NCBI GenBank assembly: GCA_963210315.1
Contig: OY723250.1
Coordinates: 2,418,001-2,482,000 of the forward strand
Direction of reading: 5' to 3'
DNA: 64,000 nucleotides
DNA from: Rhynchopus euleeides
Taxonomy: Eukaryota > Euglenozoa > Diplonemea > Diplonemida > Diplonemidae
Below the pieces are notes generated by a model. That model saw nothing but the letters and a program-made list of their open reading frames with translations. It did not search any database and had not been told where the DNA came from. The position numbers and the translations under genes were made by a program. Positions 54,207 through 62,822 of the stretch are shown here, piece by piece; within the stretch, counting starts at the first letter, position 1; every line of letters starts with the position of its first letter.

Positions 54207-56473
54207 TTACTGGGGGGGGGGGGGGGGCAAATAATCGTGCACTCCACTATTAATTGGCGAACGGGCGGGTATAATCCACCTGATTTTGCCCGAAACCAAT
54301 CTCCGAAAATCTCCAGTTTACCACCACCAAACTCCACCAAACTCCACCAAACTCGGGCCAAAATCAGCTACAAAATGGAGGTCACTACCGTTTCTACCGG
54401 GCCCAGTAAGGGGAAGATGGGCCTGTGGGGTTGATGCGGTACTGGTTTTCGTCTTGGGAAAGGTCCCGTTGGGAAGAATATCCGATTTGCTTGACCGCAC
54501 GACGCCGTTGGGTGAAGGAGAAGTCGTACGGTACACTTCCTGTTCCTGGACAGACCGGGGTTCGATCCGTACTACAGGCCAACTGCCCCTCTAAAACAGG
54601 GAGGACGATATCACTTGCACACCCGGACATTACTTGCACTGCATTCCTCCCCGGTTCCAGGCACATTATTGCACTGTGCAAGTCAGGGACCTGGAGTGCA
54701 AGTACATAGTGGACTCCAACTCCCCTAGCCCGCTAGCGGGAGTCTGGGTACGGGAGTCTGAGACGCGAATGCGTGTCCTAGTCACACAGGCAATGCGAAT
54801 CGCATTCTCGCATGCGAGAATGGGTAGACAGTATCAATGAAACCGTCTCCTCTTCACTATATTCGACTCGCACCCAGCATCACACATTCAATTCTCCAAG
54901 TAGTCTGCCTGAAGGCAGCTGGAGGCAGTTTGGGTGGTGCACCCGTCACGCGACGTGTTCAAGTCTGTCCACATATTGACACGGAGGTGGTTCTCACAGG
55001 GTATTTTGAGGGTTTCTCCCCTCGACGGGGGGCCAGGGGTGCAATTTCTACGAGGGTGTTGTCGGGAGGAGTTCAAGGCCTACCTGGTCCTGAGTGCGGC
55101 ACACCTTGTTGCCGACACCCCCTTGGCCTTCCCGGCGCCCGTAGTCCGGCTCAAATTTCAGCGGCCGGACAGGATTTCCAGCCACTTTGGGTGAGGCCAT
55201 CCCTTCCCAAAGTCGCATGAAGCTGAATGGCCGAAGTACCTCGCTGTGCCCAGTTCCCCTGCTGCAGCCAGGTAGCGGGCTGCCTCCTTGTCGCGGTGCA
55301 GCAACAGTTCGTTGGTGGCGGTGAGGGGGTGCCGGCTTGGGCCGTGGCGAAAGAGATGCTTCAGGGAGACCCTCGGTGGGGCGTGGCCCGGTGCTGCAGG
55401 CAGGGTACACGTACTGGTCTGTGTCCGGCTGCTGTGGTCATCGACAAGGCTGTGTGGTCTGTCCGAAGGAGGTGGATGGTGGTCTCCCTCAGGTGGATCA
55501 TCTGTGGATAAGGCCTTCGCGTCTCTCCGATCCTGCATGGGCTCAGGTCTCCAGATGATCGCTGTAGGTCGGTGGGATGGTGCCCGAGCTCCGCCTTGTA
55601 GCTGGCGCAGCGGAGTCGTGCAGGTCAGGCAGGCTCCTTGAGGCCTCCGAGGTGATGTGCGCGCCCCACCCCGTGGTTCCTTGTAGAGTCGCAGACAGGT
55701 CCGTGCGCACGGTGGGAGCGTCCGTTCCGTGCCAGGTCCTGGAGAATACCTTTGGTTGAGTATTGACTCTCTCGGGTTCAAACCCCATTCAAGGTCCTTC
55801 GCTACGTCATCACTGGTCGTCAGTCAGAGGGGAATAACGGCGTCCCTCACTTTTTTCACTGCTCACAGGAGCGAAGGCCAAGTCCAACATAAGTGGTAGC
55901 CTTGAAGAGAAGGCTCCTGATATCTCCAAGCATTGCGCCGAAGACCACACCTGCCCACCAGGTTCTTCCCCGTCAGTCGAACAGTCTTGTTCATGTTCTG
56001 GGCAGGGTGCTCTGCCTCGGTCACCCCGAAGCCTGCTTCAACTAGGCTAGCTCAACATCTTCCCTCAGTGTTCTCACAGGGGTGTCCTCAGTATCTGGGT
56101 CCCTACGGCAAGGCAGCGTACCAGGCTTTGCGAACCCGAAACAGGCTGTCCTGGTGGTTGCATACCGCCGCAAGCATGACCCTGTTGCTGCGTAGTCATG
56201 TTTTCCGTGAAGTGGGGTGGCGACCGGGTGTAAGTCACGAGGGGAAGGGCATGTGGAACGGCCACAGCCCAGTCCCCAGCGCCCTCCGCCCCATAGGACA
56301 TTCGATTTTTTGCAGGGAACCACCACACAACACCGCACAACACCACCGAACGCCACCAAACTCCACTAAACCCCACCAAACTCCGCCAAACTCCACCAAA
56401 CCCCACCAAACTCGGGTCAAAATCAGGTGGATAATTGAGGGGCCCAAAAAAAGACAAAAAGTTGACGGGGGGG

Positions 56474-56895
56474 AATAATCGTGGGGTGCACGATTATTCA
56501 CTTTTGCAAGTTTTCTGGTCAGTTCTGGGGACAAACATCGCAAAAACCTCGTCCGTTTGCATATTTGGAATCTGTGCGGATCGTGGTGGGGTCATTTTGG
56601 CCATGGGGTGTCTGTCTTCACCCCTTACTGGCAGTCACCGTCTGGGCTCATTTTCATGTTGAAACTGGGGGCACAAGGCCGGACATGTGGACGAATATGA
56701 GCCAAAATGGTGACGACCAGTCACGGGTGAAGACAGACACCCCATGTTCGAAATGACCCCACCACGGTCCGCACGGGCTCCCAACATTCAAAAGAACGGG
56801 GTTTTTGAAAATTCTGCGGGAAAAAAATGCTCATTTTTCTTCCAGAACTGGCCGAAAATAGCCAAAAGTGAATAATCGTGCACCCCACGATTATT
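56474..56895. mobile_element. Nested 422-bp inverted-repeat element
   Basis: The ends are about 34-bp inverted repeats, each itself a palindrome: AATAATCGTGGGGTGCACGA then TTATTCACTTTTG, and the complement at 56861-56895. The motif ATAATCGTGCA also forms the ends of the 8.25-kb element, so it is probably a non-autonomous relative. Confidence 0.8.
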
Positions 56896-57403
56896 CAGCG
56901 GAAAAAACTTTATACAGTGCCGCAGAAAATTTTCGAACGAACAAAAGTTTTAAAATTCTCCGTTCGAAAGTTTTTTCGTCTCAAAACTTCTGTTTTGTTT
57001 TAAAAGTTATTTTCCTGCATCATGGGAGTTTCCTAGAGGTGTGTGGGATGATGTGCCATATGTGCAACACTCCAGCGCTGTGAACAGGCAGTCTTTGGGT
57101 CAGGCGGGTGTCAGCATCCTTCAACCTCACTCAGGTTACTCCTATCTGTCCCCTATCGCCAGGTTTGCTGCGAGTTGCCCAAAGCGGATGAGTTTGCGGA
57201 TCGCAGGCAGAGAGGCCAGGAGAGGAATGTCCAACCTCAACAGGGTCATTATCCCAGTCGAGTGGTTTCCGCAACCGAGCGGTCCATCCCTCCAAACCAC
57301 TCGACATGGGGGCCTTTTCGGGTCCACTGGATGCTGACATCGCAAATAGAATGACCTCGACCTGTCCAGTCCTGTCAAGAAGTATTTTTAGTATCTCTCT
57401 TGT

Positions 57404-57590
57404 CAAGAAATCTTTGTCCGAAAACACTTCGGAGAAAGATCTTTGACTTTGAACATGGTTTTCAACAGATCTTTACGAAGATGTTGGCTGGAAAACGGCT
57501 TTTTTAAAGATCTTTGTAAAATTTTCAATTTTCCTAAGATCTTGGTATTTTTTACTAAGATCTTAGCTAAGATCTTAGTTTTTCCCCCAT
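57404..57590 (+). repeat. AAGATCTT motif cluster, left of hAT gene
   Basis: At least six AGATCTT-type sites within 190 bases, ending in ACTAAGATCTTAGCTAAGAT. The composition is AT-rich. It mirrors the cluster at 60937-61007 on the other side of the transposase gene, as expected for transposase-binding subterminal motifs. Confidence 0.75.
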
Positions 57591-57883
57591 ATTCCTTGTT
57601 GACTGACTGGAGATACACTCCCTGACGAGGCCCAGGACGATTTTTCCTGCCGGCAGCGTACGACACAATGCACGGCGTCAGCAAACATATACTGACTGAG
57701 AGCGGTTTCGGCTGAACGGTGTTGTGACTGCATTTCATAGCTTACCTTCTCCCCCACAAATCCCTCCTGATCGCAATCTGTGCCTGTTCCTGAGTGTGTC
57801 TTGCTGTCGCCGATGAGCTGCTTGCCGCAAACCCCACCCCAACATGCCTCGCCACAATCATCATCCACAAAGCCAGGGCCATC

Positions 57884-60538
57884 ATGAGTGGGGCAGGTGA
57901 TCATGACGTGGAAATGGACAGCCTGCCCCCGGCGGACCCCGCGCAGCCGGAGCCTGAACCCCAGCCTGCCCCCGCGGACGAGGAGCAGGAGGAGGAGCCA
58001 GCAGGGCCGCCCGCTCAGGCGGAGCCGCCTGCTCAGGTGGACACGCCTCTAACGCAAGCGGTGGACACGCTGTCCAAGCAGCTGGGGAAGAAGCGCAAGC
58101 CGGCGCTTGTCGACGAGGCTGTGGAGCTGGGCATCTACACGAGGCTTGCGAATGGGGAAGTGCAAGAAGAGGGCAGAAAGCTGAAGCGGTCAAAGGGGGA
58201 GGTGGCGGAGGCTGTGGCGAAGTTCCGGATCCGCAATCGACAGCAGGGGCCTGGGAGTGACACAGTGCCACAGACGCAGGGACGGCAGCCCCTTCCCTCC
58301 ACAGTTGAGAGGCGTGCGGCATCGGCACGGATCGCTGAGAAGGGGGCTGCCGCCAACATTCCGGAGCAGGCGAAGGTGAAGGCCTACGACCTTGCTGCAC
58401 CTCTGATAGATGTGATCGACGAGTTCGACACCTGCTCACAGGTGGAGCTCGGCAAGGCACCCGCAGGTTTCATCAACAGAGCGTCCCTTCTGAGGATGTT
58501 TGAAGAGGGGCAGATGGTTCCCGCCTGTCAGACGTGCTCCCGCCTGTGGAACCCCGGGTCCCAGGCCCTTGATGTGCGGGGCCACTTCACGGGGGGGAAG
58601 CACCTAGACAAGGTGGCGAAGGCGGCTGCCCAGGATGAGGCAGCGCAGAAGACCATCCCTGGGTTGGCTTCACGTCACACGTCTTGCTTCGAACTCAAGG
58701 CGACAAAGGCTGCGCTCTACGCAGGCATCACCCCCGCTGCGCTGCACACCGCCCTTGAGGTTCTCAATGGCATCACCATCCCGCGGTACGTTCCACGCCT
58801 TGGGCCCGTCGTGACGAGGAATAGTCCCAAGGTGATGGAGGAAAGTCGTGCGGCCATCACAGACCGACTCAAGGGGCGGAGGTGGTCAGTGCTGCACGAC
58901 TGTGGATCGCTGCTGGGAACGCAGCTGATCTCGATGGTATGTTCAGCACGGAGCTTCAGTGCTGTGCTGGTGGTGCCCCTCACTGATGCGCCTGTAGCAA
59001 CGGTCCTGAAGGAGGAGTGGGAGAAACTGGGCCTGAGCGCCCCAATGATGGTGCGTTCTGATCGCGGCGGGAGAAACGGGGCAGCAAGCAGGGAGGTCGA
59101 CGCGGAACTCGGCATCCCGTGGGTGTCGTGCATCCCCCACATCGCCAACAACGCTGCGGATTCCGCTGATAAGTGGCTCAAGAAGCAGAAACTCGAGTTC
59201 TTGGCAAGAGTCGAACTTGGGGATTTCACAGACCCCGCCAGTGGCGTGCTGTCATACGTGCTCGTATCCCTGCTGGATGCCCTGTTTTCAGGGGAGGACT
59301 GCAAGAACAGGGCGCGTCGCTACGTTGAAGCGCAGCAGAAGGTGTTGGAGCCTGCCGGAGCTGACGTGCTGGCAGAACTGGTGGAGCGGATGAGCGGGAT
59401 GGCTGCCGTCGCGAAGCCGCGGGAGAAGGAGGCGCTGTTTGCTGTCTACCGCAGCGAGGTCCCCCCGGGGCTGGCGGCCCTCACAGAGGCAGCGGACTTC
59501 GACGGGTTGCTCGCCGCCGCACGGGGTAAGCTCGCTGAGCTACAGGAGAAGATCCCCGAGAGCGCACCCCCCTGTGTCAGATGCCCCCTGCTCAGCGACA
59601 CGCGGTACGAAGCGAGCCTGAAGTGCTACCTGCACTGCCGTGACAGGCTGGCGGCCCTCCACAGCTTCGCGGCTTTGGAGCTCAAGAACACGCAGAAGCC
59701 ATGCAGCAGCTTAAATGTTCTGCGAAGCCTGCTGGACCGCTACAGCACTGCCACCCTCCACGCCGACCTCAAGATGATGTGTGACAACACGGCACCCCTG
59801 CTGCGCGTCTTTCGAAAGTACTCCGACCCCTCTGCCGAGCCGCATGCGCACCAGGTTTGGGGGGACATAGAGGACTGCATCCACGACCTCGACGAGGCCG
59901 GCGGGATAGCCAGGGGTGAGGCCGAAGAGGCCTACCTCCAGAGAGTCAACACCCACCCCGACCTCTCCGAGAGTGCTTCACCGGTGGCTGTCCTGCTGAG
60001 CGAGTCACTCAAGCGCCTCTGGTGGGGAAATAAAGGAGAGAGCGGGTACTGGTTCTGGCGTGGCGTGCGGCATTTGTGCCCACAGCAGGCCCTGCTGATG
60101 CAGACATGCAAAACCCTCCTTCCTTTTGAGCAGCTGCAACTTGCCCTCCCTCAGTTCTCAGCTGTTGTCACCGTGGAGGCATGGAGCACATACCTGGCTG
60201 GACTCGGAAAATTCGCGAAAGGCAAACCCACCGGCAAGGACAAGGCCTCAGCTGTCGGCTTCTGGGAGAAGTACACGTCTGCTGGCGAGGGGCTCCGGTG
60301 CCTTTCCCTGGACCTGCTGGCGGTGCCTGCAGCTACCACCGGCTGCGACTCGGTGTTCAGCGTAGGGAAAGATGCTCTTCCTGCCAACCGCAGCGCCGCA
60401 AAGCCTGACGTGATGGCAAGTATCGTGTTTCATCACTGCAACCAGGACCTGGCGGTCAGATACCCACAGAGCCATCTCAGGCATTCCTTCCCCAAGGTGA
60501 GGAACAACGGTGGTTGCCAGGAAGTTGACCTGTCGTGA
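57884..60538 (+). CDS. hAT-superfamily transposase
   Basis: 884 residues, no intron, from ATG 57884. The N terminus is acidic and Pro-rich, followed by a basic linker (QLGKKRKPALVDEAVELGIY). A BED-type zinc finger candidate lies near residues 208-240 (CQTCSRLW ... GHFTGGKHLDKV). The RNase H-like core has candidate catalytic Asp residues in SVLHDCGSLLGT (near 338) and MVRSDRGGRNGA (near 392), the latter followed by CIPHIANNAADSADKWL in the usual place. The C-terminal hAT dimerisation motif is clear (LDLLAVPAATTGCDSVFSVG ... NRSAAKPDVMASIVFHHCNQ). The open, undamaged frame suggests recent activity. Motifs are divergent from textbook hAT (GCDSVFS in place of SERVFS). Confidence 0.85.
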   Translation: MSGAGDHDVEMDSLPPADPAQPEPEPQPAPADEEQEEEPAGPPAQAEPPAQVDTPLTQAVDTLSKQLGKKRKPALVDEAVELGIYTRLANGEVQEEGRKLKRSKGEVAEAVAKFRIRNRQQGPGSDTVPQTQGRQPLPSTVERRAASARIAEKGAAANIPEQAKVKAYDLAAPLIDVIDEFDTCSQVELGKAPAGFINRASLLRMFEEGQMVPACQTCSRLWNPGSQALDVRGHFTGGKHLDKVAKAAAQDEAAQKTIPGLASRHTSCFELKATKAALYAGITPAALHTALEVLNGITIPRYVPRLGPVVTRNSPKVMEESRAAITDRLKGRRWSVLHDCGSLLGTQLISMVCSARSFSAVLVVPLTDAPVATVLKEEWEKLGLSAPMMVRSDRGGRNGAASREVDAELGIPWVSCIPHIANNAADSADKWLKKQKLEFLARVELGDFTDPASGVLSYVLVSLLDALFSGEDCKNRARRYVEAQQKVLEPAGADVLAELVERMSGMAAVAKPREKEALFAVYRSEVPPGLAALTEAADFDGLLAAARGKLAELQEKIPESAPPCVRCPLLSDTRYEASLKCYLHCRDRLAALHSFAALELKNTQKPCSSLNVLRSLLDRYSTATLHADLKMMCDNTAPLLRVFRKYSDPSAEPHAHQVWGDIEDCIHDLDEAGGIARGEAEEAYLQRVNTHPDLSESASPVAVLLSESLKRLWWGNKGESGYWFWRGVRHLCPQQALLMQTCKTLLPFEQLQLALPQFSAVVTVEAWSTYLAGLGKFAKGKPTGKDKASAVGFWEKYTSAGEGLRCLSLDLLAVPAATTGCDSVFSVGKDALPANRSAAKPDVMASIVFHHCNQDLAVRYPQSHLRHSFPKVRNNGGCQEVDLS

Positions 60539-60936
60539 TGATCTCAGAAACGTCCTCAGTCCTGGGGTTTTCAACTCCGGGGATGGGTGTGTGTGTGTGT
60601 GTGTGTGTGGGGGGGGGGGTAAAGAGTAGAAGAGTGTGGGGGGGGGGGCGGTCAGTTGCATGTATCAGAAATGTTCCAAGTCATGGGACGGGGTTTTCAA
60701 CCCCGGGGTTGGGTGAGGCTGCTTAGCGAATGAAGGGGGGAAATGAGGTTTCTAACCCTGTTGGTGAAACAGGAATGGGGTTTTCAACTCCTCCTGTACT
60801 GTTTGACGTGATCTATTTGTGCACCCCAAACGCTCTCCGTTCACGGGACAGCGAAGCCTGCACTCCTGACTGGGATGTGCCGTGTGTCTGTAGTATTCCA
60901 GCAAGAATACGAAAGGATATTTGCAAAAAAACTAAG

Positions 60937-61007
60937 ATCTTACCTAAGATCTTCGAAAAAAATACTAAGATCTTAATTTTTGTGCTTTTTTTCACTAAGA
61001 TCAGATT
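60937..61007 (-). repeat. AAGATCTT motif cluster, right of hAT gene
   Basis: Four AAGATC sites, including ACTAAGATCTTACCTAAGAT, matching the left cluster. Confidence 0.75.
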
Positions 61008-61198
61008 GAACCGCTTCCTGTGTGTCTAGGTGGCATTGGATGACTGAAGACGGTCACACAGAGACCGTCTTCAGGGAAGATTTCCCCAGGAGGTCCCCAA
61101 GCGACGAGATTCACCGGATGTGTTGTGGAAATGACGGGAAGGACACAGAGAATCCCAGACAAACGGAAACCATGTGGACGAGTTCTCCGTAAGGCAGG

Positions 61199-61905
61199 CT
61201 GTTCCACGCCGCAGAGATTCCCACGATAGTTTCCCCGCACCGCGGAGATTCCCACCATAGTTTCCCCGCACCGTGGAGATTCCCATGATAGTTTCCCCGC
61301 ACCGCAGATATTCCCAGGTTAGTTTCCCCGCACCGCGGAGATTCCCACCATAGTTTCCCCGCACCGCGGAGATTCCCATGGTAGTTTCCCCGCACCGTCG
61401 AGATTCCCAGGGTAGTTTCCCCGCACCGCAGAGATTCCCAGCCTAGTTTCCCCGCACCGCGGAGATTCCCACGATAGTTTCTCCGCACCGCAGAGATTCC
61501 CAGCCTAGTTTCCCCGCACCGCGGAGATTCCCATGGTAGTTTCCCCGCACCGTCGAGATTCCCAGGGTAGTTTCCCCGCACCACAGATATTCCCAGCCTA
61601 GTTTCCCCGCACCGCGGAGATTCCCAAGGTAGTTTCCCCGCACCGTCGAGATTCCCACGATGGTTTCCCCGCACCGCGGAGATTCCCACGATAGTTTCCC
61701 CGCACCGCAGAGATTCCCAGGGTAGTTTCCCCGCACCGTGGAGATTCCCAGCATAGTTTCCCCGCACCGCAGAGATTCCCACGATAGTTTCCCCGCACCG
61801 CAGAGATTCCCAGGGTAGTTTCCCCGCCCCGTGGAGATTCCCAGCATAGTTTCCCCACACCGCAGATATTCCCACAGTAGTTTCCCCACGCCGTCGAGAT
61901 TCCCG
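61199..61905 (-). repeat. 31-bp tandem repeat, about 23 units
   Basis: Unit of the type TAGTTTCCCCGCACCGCGGA followed by GATTCCCANNA. Variants differ mainly at GCGG/GTGG/GTCG/GCAG and at the three bases before TAGTTT. Since 31 is not a multiple of three, minus-strand frames through it are artefacts. Confidence 0.95.
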
Positions 61906-62458
61906 GAAACTCGTAGATATGTGGAGCACATTGGGGGATTCTCATCGGTGTGGCGACGCAGCAGGCATCTCGTAGAGATGTGGATTATCGAGGGGATGTC
62001 GTCGAGCTGTGGAACGCATCGGGGGAATCTCGTCGAGATGCGGACAGCAATAGCGATATCTCATCCGTGTGTGGATCCTCTCGGGGGAATCTCTTCGAGA
62101 TGGAAACCCGACTGGGGGTATCTCGTCAAGTTGGGGAACATCTGGCGATTCGGCCCTCCGCTCCTGATAACCAGGTGCGGGCCATCTCGACGAGATTCCC
62201 CGAATACTGTCCCCATCTGTACGAGATTCCCCCGCTGTCATGCCCAGTTCTGGAGGAACAGAGGGGTGTGGTGCCGGCACCGTGTCGGAGATTTCCGACA
62301 TGTGTCTGGTGATGTCACAAAAGTGCCGATTTTTGCTCTGAACGTCACCAAATGGGTCCAAATGTTTTTTGTGACAGATTTTATCAACAGACAAAGAGGG
62401 CTGTCCGCCTTCTCTACTATTATTTGACTATGCACGATTAATTGCCCCCCCCCAGTAA

Positions 62459-62645
62459 GCACACTCGTGTGAGCGGAAAGCGCCCCACCACAGCTGCAAC
62501 CAAACGTGCTCTATACACTAACCCCACCCTTCATCAGGCTCAGGGTGTGATCAGTTCAGGGTTTTGTGTGTAGAAGCGTCAACGCAACAAACAAAAGGAA
62601 ATTCATCAGAGCGGTTGTAGCTGTGAAGTGATAGGGCGCTTTCCC
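62459..62645 (+). repeat. Dispersed repeat family X, copy 3
   Basis: Uninterrupted copy used above to recognise the insertion in the 52.4-kb copy; it abuts the right end of the 8.25-kb element. Confidence 0.8.
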
Positions 62646-62822
62646 GGTGGCAGATGTTCCTGCCATCAGACAGCGAGTCTTTGAACGATTGAAGGACCCT
62701 GGATATGCAGAACAAGCAAGCGTACGATGTTCTTTTCTGCGCGACCTGTGGCCACGGTGATGTATTGCCGGCTTCCGCGTCATATCGACACACCAACCCC
62801 CACAGCAGCACAGGAGTCAACA

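Larger units (their letters stand above)
54207..57883. other. Left non-coding part of composite element
   Basis: No supported gene. Repeated CACCAAACTCCACCAAACTC tracts occur at about 54320-54360 and 56340-56412, each beside CAAAATCAG. Short inverted similarity (TAATCCACCTGATTTTG near 54271 against CAAAATCAGGTGGATAATT near 56418) suggests that 54207-56480 was once a separate element. Frames at 54837-55220 (+) and 55158-55781 (-) have no recognisable domain. Confidence 0.5.
54207..62458. mobile_element. 8.25-kb composite element with G-run termini and hAT transposase
   Basis: The left end is TTACT, 16 G, CAAATAATCGTGCA. The right end, read in complement, is TTACT, 9 G, CAATTAATCGTGCA. Between them are a hAT transposase gene, a nested 422-bp element with the same ATAATCGTGCA motif, AAGATCT-rich blocks on both sides of the gene, and 31-bp tandem repeats. 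The outer pair may be the ends of one large element, or the remaining ends of two nested relatives. I find no convincing flanking target duplication. Confidence 0.55.
60539..62822. other. Right non-coding part of composite element and 5' flank of last gene
   Basis: No supported gene. It contains a TG/G low-complexity tract (60583-60620), three GGGGTTTTCAACYCC motifs, an AAGATCT cluster, 31-bp tandem repeats, degenerate GAATCTCGTCGAGATG repeats (61930-62240) and, after the element end, a family X copy. Confidence 0.6.

Noticed and set aside
54590..55780. tRNA-like B-box sequences (GGTTCGATCC near 54560, GGTTCAAACCCC near 55768)
   Set aside because: No matching acceptor stem, D-arm or anticodon arm could be paired around either.
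55158..55781. 207-residue minus-strand frame inside the composite element
   Set aside because: No domain; Pro/Arg/His-rich composition and no coding bias like the neighbouring transposase. It could be a decayed element gene but I cannot support it.
61111..61931. Minus-strand repeat proteins over the 31-bp array
   Set aside because: The unit length is not a multiple of three, so the same DNA is read in all frames in turn; no start context or domain.
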